Assembly: GCA_010671975.1 (NCBI GenBank)
Contig: JAAHIA010000311.1
Location: forward strand, 1-5,978
Source: Leptolyngbya sp. SIO4C1
GTDB taxonomy: Bacteria > Cyanobacteriota > Cyanobacteriia > Phormidesmidales > Phormidesmidaceae
Direction of reading: 5' to 3'
DNA: 5,978 nt
Each line of letters starts with the position of its first letter. The first letter of the stretch is position 1. Below are positions 1 through 5,027 of the stretch, piece after piece. The position numbers and the translations under genes were made by a program. The notes under the pieces were generated by a model. The model had not been told where the DNA came from. It saw nothing but the letters and a program-made list of their open reading frames with translations, and made no database searches.

Positions 1-93
1 CTACTGGCGGTGGGCTATCTGGTACTGGTGCAGCTGCTCGACTTTCGCGGCGAGATGCTGCCAGCCCCGCCGGCGCTGCTCTGGTTTGGCTAG
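1..93 (+). CDS. C-terminal fragment of a small membrane protein (5' end missing)
   Basis: An open frame runs in from the left edge and ends at TAG 91-93, giving 30 residues. It starts with a hydrophobic stretch (LLAVGYLVLVQLL), followed by an amphipathic DFRGEML segment and a Pro/Ala-rich tail ending in LLWFG. This looks like the end of a one-helix membrane protein. The first 17 bases recur inverted at 96-112 as the last codons of a - strand reading frame (95-160). Joining that frame to this one at the shared bases gives a continuous small protein of about 46 residues with a single transmembrane helix. The two pieces are therefore probably halves of one gene. I do not know its function. It resembles short uncharacterised cyanobacterial membrane proteins, but that is recollection, not a search result. 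Confidence 0.5.
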   Translation, partial: LLAVGYLVLVQLLDFRGEMLPAPPALLWFG

Positions 94-112
94 GTTAGCC
101 CACCGCCAGTAG
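1..112. repeat. Perfect 17-bp inverted repeat flanking a 78-bp segment
   Basis: CTACTGGCGGTGGGCTA at 1-17 is the exact reverse complement of 96-112. The left arm starts at the window edge, so the repeat may extend further left. The arms flank 78 bp (18-95) carrying the rest of the small protein's C-terminus. Inverting 18-95 on paper would place that C-terminus in frame behind the - strand N-terminal half and restore one open frame. The geometry fits an invertible segment, a fold-back duplication, or a chimeric read at a contig end. Confidence 0.8.
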
Positions 113-160
113 CAGGGAGATAACGCCGGTTATAATGGCAACGATTTTGGAGCGATCCAT
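95..160 (-). pseudogene. Truncated N-terminal half of the same small membrane protein, inverted
   Basis: On the - strand an ATG at 160 opens 21 codons starting MDRSKIVAIITGVISL and ending LLAVG, then TAA at 97-95. An in-frame GTG at 190 would add ten basic residues (MKTPKKRFKA). The charged start followed by a long hydrophobic run looks like the N-terminus and start of a transmembrane helix. The helix is cut short exactly where the 17-bp inverted repeat ends. The missing continuation (YLVLVQLL and onward) lies on the opposite strand at 16-93. No convincing Shine-Dalgarno precedes either start. As it stands this would encode only a stub, so I call it a broken gene. If the junction is an assembly or library artefact, the gene is intact in the organism. 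Confidence 0.5.
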
Positions 161-191
161 AGCTTTAAAGCGTTTTTTGGGAGTCTTCACT

Positions 192-219
192 CTAGACTGT
201 ACACACTAGACTGTACACA
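192..219. repeat. Tandem 14-bp direct repeat between divergent starts
   Basis: CTAGACTGTACACA occurs twice back to back (192-205 and 206-219) with no mismatch, and each copy contains the palindrome TGTACA. The pair ends 13 bases before the ABC ATPase start at 233. It lies just upstream of the possible GTG start (190) of the small - strand frame. Two identical sites in a short divergent gap could be an operator for a dimeric regulator. A simple replication-slippage duplication is equally possible. No protein can be assigned to it. Confidence 0.6.
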
Positions 220-232
220 AGATTGACTCAGT

Positions 233-1213
233 ATGAATGCAGCGTCTCCGCTGGGGCCAGATGTCACCGCTATTGTGCATAAGCCCGTCATTGTCGAAAC
301 CAAGGGGCTGAGCAAGCGCTATCGCACCGGCTTTTGGCTCAATCAAAAAATCACATCGCTCAAAGACTGTTCGCTGACCGTCTATCGCGGTGAGACCTTT
401 GGCCTGCTCGGGCCAAACGGGGCAGGCAAAACGACGCTGCTAAAGCTATTGCTAGGCATCATTCGCCCTAATCGGGGCAGCGCTGAGCTGCTAGGCAAAC
501 CGGCCGGTGATACCTCAGTCAAAGCGCGCATTGGCTACCTGCCAGAAAATCCTTATTTCTACGACTATCTGACGGGCTGGGAATTTTTGACCTATACGGC
601 CGGGCTGTTTGGCCTGTCTAAAGCGGAGCAGAAGACGCGCATCCCAGCGCTGCTAGATCTAGTGGGCTTGTCGCGCAGCGCTGCGATTAAAAAGCAGCTG
701 CGGCAGTATTCTAAGGGGATGCTGCAGCGGGTTGGCATGGCCCAGGCGCTAGTTAACGATCCAGAGATTGTATTTCTCGATGAGCCCATGTCTGGGCTCG
801 ACCCAACCGGGCGCTATCAGGTGCGCGAGATTATTGTGTCACTGCAGGAGCAGGGCAAGACCATCTTCTTCAATAGCCACGTGCTCTCAGATGTGGAAGC
901 CATCTGCGATCGCATCGCCATTCTGGATCAGGGTGAACTGGTCTGCATCGGCGGCCTGCAGGAGCTGCTGGGCGTACCGGAGCGCTACTTCGTCAAAGGC
1001 CGCGAAGGCAGCCTCGATATTTTGCAAAAGTGGGTACAGCCGCTGACGTTTCAAGGCGGCTACTGGCAGGGCTACCTCAAGGGCGATCCGTACGACTTTC
1101 TCTCTAGCGTGCGCTTGATGAATGCCAAAATCGTCACCATTCAGCTGGCCCGCCCGTCGCTAGAAGAGTTTTTTATGCAGCAGATTCAGCAGCGGCGGCA
1201 AGAGAAGAGATAG
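233..1213 (+). CDS. ABC-2 type transporter ATP-binding protein (CcmA-like)
   Basis: This 326-residue ATPase would power an ABC-2 type exporter at the inner membrane; the substrate is unknown. Visible motifs are Walker A GPNGAGKTT (60-68), signature YSKGM (159-163, a variant of LSGGQ), Walker B IVFLDEP (179-185), D-loop SGLD (187-190) and switch His216 in NSHVLSD. The Q-loop region reads GYLPENP (101-107), with Glu105 where many ABC proteins have Gln; my impression is that this is common in this subgroup. After about residue 240 comes a C-terminal extension ending PSLEEFF (308-314), typical of DUF4162-type ABC-2 ATPases. The ATG at 233 gives an N-terminus about 18 residues longer than the domain needs, without a clear Shine-Dalgarno. 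No permease gene lies on either side: upstream is the small split gene, and downstream the next gene converges. The partner must be encoded elsewhere or beyond the left edge. Confidence 0.92.
   Translation: MNAASPLGPDVTAIVHKPVIVETKGLSKRYRTGFWLNQKITSLKDCSLTVYRGETFGLLGPNGAGKTTLLKLLLGIIRPNRGSAELLGKPAGDTSVKARIGYLPENPYFYDYLTGWEFLTYTAGLFGLSKAEQKTRIPALLDLVGLSRSAAIKKQLRQYSKGMLQRVGMAQALVNDPEIVFLDEPMSGLDPTGRYQVREIIVSLQEQGKTIFFNSHVLSDVEAICDRIAILDQGELVCIGGLQELLGVPERYFVKGREGSLDILQKWVQPLTFQGGYWQGYLKGDPYDFLSSVRLMNAKIVTIQLARPSLEEFFMQQIQQRRQEKR
906..913. other. HIP1 site GCGATCGC
   Basis: The palindrome GCGATCGC is hugely over-represented in many cyanobacterial genomes. Here it lies inside the ABC ATPase gene. 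It helps place the organism. Confidence 0.8.
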
Positions 1214-1217
1214 GCTA

Positions 1218-1233
1218 CGGCTGCGCTGAGCCG
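1218..1233. terminator. Weak hairpin between convergent genes
   Basis: CGGCT (1218-1222) can pair with AGCCG (1229-1233) around a 6-base loop, in the 50-bp gap between the stops of the ABC ATPase and the lipoprotein gene. The position suits a shared terminator. The stem is only 5 bp and no T-run follows on either strand, so this is tentative. Confidence 0.25.
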
Positions 1234-1263
1234 AGTAAGCTAGGTGACGAGAAAAGACAGAGA

Positions 1264-1959
1264 CTAAAGCTGAAAGCTAGTGGGATCGCCGGTAACTTCG
1301 ACGCTGACGGCCTCGCTATTAACGCTGACAGATTTTACCTGCAGCGTCACTGGCAGCCCAGCGAGATCGACAACCGGGTTAATTTCGCGGGAGACGCGGC
1401 GGGCAGCACCGCCACCGAGGCCAATGCCAGCGGCGCGAACCTCCGACACTTCAAACAGAACCTGACTGCCGCTGCTAACAAACTGCCCTTCTGCATCAAC
1501 GGTAACGCCAGGCGGAGCAGAAAAGTCACCGAACGTGGGGCGAATGCGAATCGTGGCGCGATCGGGCGGCGTCAGTTCGACGCTGGCCTCCCGCACGTTG
1601 CGCTGCATCTCTAAAAAGGTAGACAGGTCGCTAGCAGTGACGCTGACCGTCGCCTGAGCGCTTTCTACCTGCTCTAGCCGCCCCGCATCGCGGTCGTAGC
1701 GTACGCCTAGCAGCTCTAGCTCCAGCCGGTCTAGAACAGGGGCACCTTCGGGTCTGACGCGCTCACCTACCGCCAGCACGCGCTCGGCCGCGCTGCTGCG
1801 CACCTGCAGCCCGTCGATGTCAACATCGTAGGCATCCGCCGGGCCAAGATATTTCGGTAGCTGGCTCTCTAGCCGACGCTCAACCAGGCCGGTCGGCGTG
1901 CAGCTAGCCAGTAAGATTGCGGCGAAGATCAGCAGATGCCGTCGTCGTTTGCCTATCAT
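1264..1959 (-). CDS. DUF2993 / LmeA-like lipoprotein, phospholipid-binding type
   Basis: From the ATG at 1959 this gives 231 residues. The N-terminus is a classic lipoprotein signal: basic MIGKRRRH, hydrophobic LLIFAAILL, then lipobox LASC with Cys20 as the lipidation site. It should be exported and anchored in the membrane facing the periplasm. The mature part has alternating polar/hydrophobic beta-strand character, with RLESQLPKYLG near the start, a central LELELLGVRYD, and SGSQVLFEVSEVRAAGIGLGG (split: SGSQVLF about 167, then AGIGLGG). This pattern matches the cyanobacterial DUF2993 family, related to mycobacterial LmeA, which binds phosphoinositides. The specific function here is unknown. 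The gene lies 101 bp downstream of the amylase stop on the same strand and could be cotranscribed, but it has its own Shine-Dalgarno. Codon use resembles its neighbours. Confidence 0.72.
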   Translation of the reverse strand: MIGKRRRHLLIFAAILLASCTPTGLVERRLESQLPKYLGPADAYDVDIDGLQVRSSAAERVLAVGERVRPEGAPVLDRLELELLGVRYDRDAGRLEQVESAQATVSVTASDLSTFLEMQRNVREASVELTPPDRATIRIRPTFGDFSAPPGVTVDAEGQFVSSGSQVLFEVSEVRAAGIGLGGGAARRVSREINPVVDLAGLPVTLQVKSVSVNSEAVSVEVTGDPTSFQL

Positions 1960-1968
1960 TGCCACACG

Positions 1969-1973
1969 CCTCC
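1969..1973 (-). promoter_or_regulatory. Shine-Dalgarno that decides the lipoprotein start
   Basis: GGAGG on the - strand lies 9 bases before ATG 1959 but only 3 bases before an in-frame GTG at 1965. The normal spacing favours the ATG, two codons inside the longest frame. Confidence 0.65.
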
Positions 1974-2060
1974 AGAGCCGCTACTGATATCAAGCTAAAC
2001 CAAAACAGTCAGCTGATGGCGAGTTTATCGAAAAAATAAGCATTGCCAAATCAGCGCCGC

Positions 2061-3545
2061 TTACGATGCTGCCTGGGCGACCCAAACTGAAACCGAGCCG
2101 GCCTCGCAGCGAAATTCGGCCCAGCCTTCATCGTTGGTGGTTACTGGCTCATTAACATGCTCGGTGATGTCGATATAAGCCTGGTTGGGCTGACCCACTT
2201 CCATCCACTTCGTGCCTGCCTCCCCGTTGCTGATTACCACGGCTAGCCCACCCGGATGGGCCTCGTCACCCAGTCGAGTCCAGCCAATGCAGTTGGCATG
2301 GTCGAAGTAGTCATACTGGTCGCCATAGGCATAGGTGCGGCGGGCGTACAGAAACTTATCGATCAGCCACTGGTGGCTATCCAGCCAAATTTCATACTCG
2401 CCACCGTCGCTGCCATGATCTTTGTAATGTGCACCGTAGTAGTCGGCATAGAAAATACAGGGATACCCGTCGCGGCGCAGCAAAATCAGCGCATAGGCCA
2501 GCGGCTTAAACCAGGGCTCGACCACAGACTCTAGCGCCTGCAGTGGCTGAGAATCGTGGTTGTCTACCAGCGTTACCGCTAAAGCCGGCTGCTGCTGCAC
2601 CAGCGTGTTGTCAAAGATCTGCCGCAGGTCGTAGTCGCTGCTGCCGTTGCTAGCCACGCTGAAGTTGTAGTGCAGCGGTGCATCAAACAGCATGACATCG
2701 CCGCCTGTGACCTGAATGAAATGATGCAGCGCTTCGATTTCGTAAGACCAATATTCGCCTACCGCAAACAGACTGCGGCCGGCGTGATGCCGACAGTGAT
2801 TGAGCCAGTCAGGAAAAAATCCGGCTCTAACATGCTTGACCGCATCGAAGCGAAAGCCGTCTACCTCAGTCGTATCGATATACCATTCCCCCCAGCGCTT
2901 GAGCCGATCCTGCACCTCTGGGTTTTGCATGTCGAGGTCGCAGCCCATCAGGTAGTCGAATGCGCCCTTTTCAAGGTCGACGTTGTCATCGAACGACTTA
3001 TCTTTGAAGAGATAGATAGCGTCTTGATCCTCACTATATTCGCTATAGTCGACGGCATCGAAGTGCCACCAGTGCCACTCTGCATCAGAATGCTTGCCTG
3101 CGCGCCCTGGAAACGTAAAATGCGTCCAAACCTTGACGGTTTGCAGATCGCCAATCGGCTGATGCCGATCGTCAGGCGAAAAGGGAGTTGCTTCCACCTC
3201 TTCTGCCTCATCTGCCCCCATCATGTGGTTGAGCACGACATCGGCATAGACGCGAATACCGGCGGCCTTAGCCGCTTTGATAGCGGCGATGTATTCAGCT
3301 TTGGTGCCATACTTGGTGCGCACCGAGCCCTTTTGATCAAATTCGCCCAGGTCGTACATATCGTAGACGCCGTAGCCCACGTCGTAGCCGCCAGCAGTGC
3401 CCTTGTAAGCGGGCGGCAGCCAGACAGAAGTAACGCCAGCCTCAGCCAAAGCTGCAGCACTTTGCGCAAATTCGCTCCAAAGGCTGCCGTCGGGCTCGTT
3501 ATACCAGTGAAAATACTGCATCATCACGCCATTAGGTTCAGACAT
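2061..3545 (-). CDS. amyA: Cytoplasmic alpha-amylase, GH13 subfamily 5 type
   Basis: This 494-residue enzyme hydrolyses internal alpha-1,4 bonds of glycogen or maltodextrin. All four GH13 conserved regions are visible: I DVVLNH (102-107), II GFRFDAVKH (230-238) with nucleophile Asp234, III VGEYW (262-266) with acid/base Glu264, and IV LVDNHD (326-331) with Asp331 as transition-state stabiliser. The opening QYFHWY (10-15), GEFDQKGSVRTKYG (67-80), PLQALE, EPWFKPLAYALILLR and the C-terminal GSVSVWV match the E. coli AmyA type, which is 495 residues. There is no signal peptide, so it should act in the cytoplasm on stored glucan. ATG 3545 has AAGGAG at 3555-3560 with 9-base spacing. A TIM barrel is expected to about residue 395, then the C-terminal beta domain. 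No truncation or missing catalytic residue is seen. The lipoprotein gene follows on the same strand. Confidence 0.95.
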   Translation of the reverse strand: MSEPNGVMMQYFHWYNEPDGSLWSEFAQSAAALAEAGVTSVWLPPAYKGTAGGYDVGYGVYDMYDLGEFDQKGSVRTKYGTKAEYIAAIKAAKAAGIRVYADVVLNHMMGADEAEEVEATPFSPDDRHQPIGDLQTVKVWTHFTFPGRAGKHSDAEWHWWHFDAVDYSEYSEDQDAIYLFKDKSFDDNVDLEKGAFDYLMGCDLDMQNPEVQDRLKRWGEWYIDTTEVDGFRFDAVKHVRAGFFPDWLNHCRHHAGRSLFAVGEYWSYEIEALHHFIQVTGGDVMLFDAPLHYNFSVASNGSSDYDLRQIFDNTLVQQQPALAVTLVDNHDSQPLQALESVVEPWFKPLAYALILLRRDGYPCIFYADYYGAHYKDHGSDGGEYEIWLDSHQWLIDKFLYARRTYAYGDQYDYFDHANCIGWTRLGDEAHPGGLAVVISNGEAGTKWMEVGQPNQAYIDITEHVNEPVTTNDEGWAEFRCEAGSVSVWVAQAAS

Positions 3546-3638
3546 GATTACCCACTCCTTCGCGGGAAAAAGATGACCCTTAGCATCGCACAGCCTGACG
3601 ATAGCTCAATCTTTCTTAAGATAGAGAGGACAGCCGCC

Positions 3639-3656
3639 GACCGGCCTCGTACGGTC
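3639..3656 (-). terminator. Possible hairpin after the ArsR-type gene
   Basis: GACCG (3639-3643) and CGGTC (3652-3656) can pair around an 8-base loop, 12 bases past the regulator's stop. No T-run follows on the - strand. It could weakly separate the regulator from amylase. The 122-bp gap otherwise shows only the amylase Shine-Dalgarno and no convincing promoter. Confidence 0.2.
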
Positions 3657-3667
3657 TGGGCCTGCTG

Positions 3668-3988
3668 CTAGGCGACTTCAGCCTGTCGATTTAAGGCGGC
3701 TAAAACAGTGGCTAAGAGCCCCGGAAACAGGGCTTCCAAATCGTCCTTTCGCAGCGAGTTGAGATGCTGCGTGCCTGATTTTTGGGTGAAGATCACGCCT
3801 GCCTCGCGTAAAATCTTGAAGTGGTGTGACAGGGTTGACTTAGCGATCGCACCGCCGCAGTCCCGGCAGGCTTGCTCTCCTTTTTCGGCAAGCAGCTGGA
3901 CAATTTCGAGTCGTACCGGGTCGCCAAATGCATACAGGACACCGGCTAGCGTAATTTGATCGCGCTCTGGATGATAAATCGGCCTCAT
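3668..3988 (-). CDS. rexT: ArsR/SmtB-family repressor, likely RexT-like redox sensor
   Basis: This 106-residue winged-helix regulator has the ArsR layout: GVLYAFGDPVRLEIVQLL (16-33), recognition helix region KSTLSHHFKILREAG (50-64), and a wing around VIFTQKSGTQHLNSLR (65-80). The only cysteines are Cys41 and Cys44 (ACRDC), just before the recognition helix. The gene is divergent from a thioredoxin gene. In Anabaena/Nostoc PCC 7120, the ArsR-family repressor RexT (Alr1867) controls thioredoxin TrxA2 (All1866) from the same arrangement and is inactivated by peroxide through cysteine oxidation. By analogy this protein probably represses trxA and itself, and releases DNA on oxidation. A metal-sensing role is possible but less likely. 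Start ATG 3988 has no Shine-Dalgarno, and the predicted leader is only about 10 bases. The symbol rests on context and recalled family features. Confidence 0.7.
   Translation of the reverse strand: MRPIYHPERDQITLAGVLYAFGDPVRLEIVQLLAEKGEQACRDCGGAIAKSTLSHHFKILREAGVIFTQKSGTQHLNSLRKDDLEALFPGLLATVLAALNRQAEVA
3843..3850. other. HIP1 site GCGATCGC
   Basis: This is the second copy of the cyanobacterial octamer, inside the ArsR-type gene. Two in 6 kb is well above the roughly 0.1 expected for a random 8-mer. Confidence 0.8.
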
Positions 3989-4004
3989 TTTCGTATTATC
4001 GCAT

Positions 4005-4032
4005 ATAATAAGACTATCCTTCTCTAGTTCAA
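4005..4032 (-). promoter_or_regulatory. Probable promoter of the ArsR-type gene
   Basis: On the - strand TTGAAC (4032-4027) resembles a -35 box and TATTAT (4010-4005) a -10 box, with 16 bases between. An alternative -10 is TTATAT (4008-4003), with an 18-base gap. The -35 lies inside the dyad at 4025-4045, so a bound repressor would block it. This is consistent with autoregulation. Confidence 0.5.
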
Positions 4033-4045
4033 TAAATTTGAACTA
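4025..4045. promoter_or_regulatory. Dyad operator candidate between regulator and thioredoxin
   Basis: TAGTTCAA (4025-4032) and TTGAACTA (4038-4045) are perfect 8-bp arms around TAAAT. A second, overlapping dyad uses TTCAATA (4028-4034) and TATTGAA (4044-4050). This leaves three TTCAA/TTGAA half-sites within 23 bp. AT-rich dyads of this kind are typical ArsR/SmtB operators. The site overlaps the -35 of the regulator promoter and sits beside the likely thioredoxin promoter, so one dimer could control both directions. Confidence 0.65.
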
Positions 4046-4057
4046 TTGAATTATACC
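4028..4057 (+). promoter_or_regulatory. Tentative thioredoxin promoter
   Basis: TTCAAT (4028-4033) and TATACC (4052-4057), 18 bases apart, are the best + strand pair within reach of the thioredoxin gene. Both are weak matches. Their overlap with the dyad is what a repressible promoter would show. The predicted leader would be about 55-60 bases. Confidence 0.3.
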
Positions 4058-4060
4058 GGG

Positions 4061-4083
4061 GAGGCTTACTTTTACATAGCCTC
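4061..4083 (+). other. Stem-loop in the thioredoxin leader
   Basis: GAGGCT (4061-4066) pairs perfectly with AGCCTC (4078-4083) around an 11-base loop, in the presumed 5' leader. TTTTT (4095-4099) follows 11 bases later, too far for a standard terminator. It might stabilise the mRNA or be incidental. Confidence 0.35.
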
Positions 4084-4106
4084 GCTGGGTAGAGTTTTTA
4101 CAGTTA

Positions 4107-4113
4107 AGAGGAG
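4107..4113 (+). promoter_or_regulatory. Shine-Dalgarno of thioredoxin
   Basis: AGAGGAG lies 7 bases before ATG 4121 and fixes that start over the longer in-frame TTG at 4046. Confidence 0.8.
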
Positions 4114-4120
4114 ATACATT

Positions 4121-4456
4121 ATGGCCAATTCATCTGCAGCAGTTGGAACTGCGACCGACGCCACTTTTGAAACCGACGTGATTTCGCAATCAGTGCCGGT
4201 TCTTGTTGACTTCTGGGCTCCTTGGTGTGGCCCCTGCCGCATGGTTGGGCCAGTTGTTGAAGAAGTTGCCACTCAGATGGGCGATCAGATCAAGGTGGTA
4301 AAGCTCAACGTCGATGACAACACTGAAGTCGCTAGCCGGTACGGCGTACGCAGCATTCCTACGCTGATTGTCTTCAAAGGCGGAGAAGTGGTTGAGACGC
4401 TCGTAGGCGCTGTCCCTGCAACGACGCTGACGCAGGCGATTGAGAAGCATCTTTAG
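4121..4456 (+). CDS. trxA: Thioredoxin (m-type, TrxA2-like)
   Basis: This 111-residue protein reduces protein disulfides in the cytoplasm, fed by thioredoxin reductase. It carries the full active site WCGPC (35-39; Cys36/Cys39), the buried acid Asp30 in LVDFWAPW, and the cis-proline loop SIPT (Pro80). The length is close to the usual ~107. ATG 4121 is chosen because AGAGGAG (4107-4113) lies 7 bases upstream. An in-frame TTG at 4046 would add 25 residues, but it falls inside the operator and has no Shine-Dalgarno. The gene is divergent from an ArsR-type regulator, with the dyad at 4025-4045 between them, as for the RexT-controlled trxA2 of Anabaena. It is therefore probably induced by peroxide when the repressor is oxidised. 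It has a short variable N-terminus (MANSSAAVGTATDATFE) and no export signal. Which thioredoxin paralogue this is cannot be settled from one locus. Confidence 0.95.
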   Translation: MANSSAAVGTATDATFETDVISQSVPVLVDFWAPWCGPCRMVGPVVEEVATQMGDQIKVVKLNVDDNTEVASRYGVRSIPTLIVFKGGEVVETLVGAVPATTLTQAIEKHL

Positions 4457-4467
4457 TAGAGCAGAGT

Positions 4468-4539
4468 AGGAGATGGGAAAGGTGCCTGGGTGCCTGAGCA
4501 GCTGTATCTGTTCCTCATCCACTCACCCACTCGTCTCCT
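4468..4539 (+). ncRNA. Foldable intergenic segment, possible trxA 3' structure
   Basis: Three nested pairings can form one long hairpin between thioredoxin and the DoxX gene. AGGAGATGGG (4468-4477) pairs with CTCGTCTCCT (4530-4539) using two G-U pairs, TGGGTG (4487-4492) with CACCCA (4524-4529), and GAGCAG (4496-4501) with CTGTTC (4508-4513) using one G-U pair. A perfect 8-bp tandem repeat GGTGCCTG (4481-4496) lies inside. No T-run follows, so it is not a typical terminator. A processing or stability element, or a degenerate intergenic repeat, are alternatives. Confidence 0.35.
4481..4496 (+). repeat. Tandem 8-bp repeat GGTGCCTG x2
   Basis: GGTGCCTG occurs twice without a gap. Together with the nearby CCACTCACCCACTC stretch (4519-4532) it gives the intergenic region a low-complexity, short-repeat character, as seen in many cyanobacterial intergenic regions. 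Confidence 0.6.
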
Positions 4540-4585
4540 CAACTCTCTCTGTCTGAGCAATGCCAAAACTTAATCCCCTACCTGC

Positions 4586-4993
4586 ATGCCTCAATTTTTA
4601 GAACAGAATCGAGAAACGCTGCGCGGTGTCTTAGCTGTGTGCATGATCGTGGCTGGCGTTTTGCACTTTGCCGCGACGGCTCCTTTCGTTAAGATTGTGC
4701 CGGGCTTTTTGCCGTTTCCAACGGCGCTGGTTTATATCAGTGGCGTCATCGAGATTGCGCTAGGGATTGGCTTGCTGATACCGGCGGTGCAGCAGCTGTC
4801 GGCCTGGGGGCTGGTGGCGCTGTTTATTGCGGTTTACCCAGCCAATATCAATATGGCGGTTAATCATATTCAGATTGACGGCATTCCTGATGCCTGGTGG
4901 GTGCAGGCGATTCGGCTACCGTTTCAGTTTGTGCTGATTGCCTGGGCCTACTGGTATACGCGACCCGCTGCGCAAGAGAGCGCCTCAAGTTAG
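4586..4993 (+). CDS. DoxX-like integral membrane protein
   Basis: This 135-residue protein has four predicted transmembrane segments at about 13-30, 45-66, 72-92 and 105-125. The phrases AGVLHFAATAPFVKIVPGFLP (split: AGVLHF 23-28, then PFVKIVPGFLP 33-43), GVIEIALGIGLL (53-64) and YPANINMAVN (84-93) match the DoxX family. Family members are small quinone- or redox-linked inner-membrane proteins; mycobacterial DoxX works with superoxide dismutase and a sulfurtransferase. The biochemical role here is unknown. The gene follows thioredoxin on the same strand after 129 bp, so read-through from the redox-controlled promoter is possible but not shown. ATG 4586 gives the expected N-terminus but has no Shine-Dalgarno; the next Met (residue 20) lies inside the first helix and is less likely. 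The tail RPAAQESASS is polar and should face the cytoplasm if the protein has four helices. Confidence 0.85.
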   Translation: MPQFLEQNRETLRGVLAVCMIVAGVLHFAATAPFVKIVPGFLPFPTALVYISGVIEIALGIGLLIPAVQQLSAWGLVALFIAVYPANINMAVNHIQIDGIPDAWWVQAIRLPFQFVLIAWAYWYTRPAAQESASS

Positions 4994-5017
4994 GGGCTGT
5001 GTCAAGCTTGTTTTTTT
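4986..5017 (+). terminator. Possible Rho-independent terminator after DoxX gene
   Basis: CAAGTT (4986-4991) can pair with AGCTTG-type bases at 5005-5010 (one G-U pair), directly followed by seven T (5011-5017). The stem overlaps the last codons and stop and is weak. The T-run right after it is the best terminator signal for the + strand here. Confidence 0.35.
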
Positions 5018-5027
5018 GGTTGGAGAA

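Noticed and set aside
131..136. Perfect TATAAT on the + strand, a possible -10 box for the ABC gene
   Set aside because: No -35 element lies at the right distance, and the bases encode part of the small protein's helix (Ala-Ile-Ile) on the other strand.
1960..1965. GTG 1965 as start of the lipoprotein
   Set aside because: It sits only 3 bases after GGAGG; ATG 1959 has 9-base spacing.
2670..3671. Long + strand open frame of 333 codons opposite the amylase gene
   Set aside because: It is antisense to a gene with all four GH13 regions intact. Its translation shows no recognisable domain, so it is a codon-bias shadow.
4004..4009. TATAAT on the + strand upstream of thioredoxin
   Set aside because: The matching -35 position falls in the regulator's coding start and shows no consensus. 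The bases are better explained as the - strand -10 region.
4046..4120. In-frame N-terminal extension of thioredoxin from TTG 4046
   Set aside because: The start codon lies in the operator and has no Shine-Dalgarno, while ATG 4121 has a good one and gives the normal family length.
4190..4522. - strand open frame of 110 codons opposite thioredoxin
   Set aside because: It is antisense to a clearly conserved thioredoxin with no recognisable product, so it is a shadow frame.
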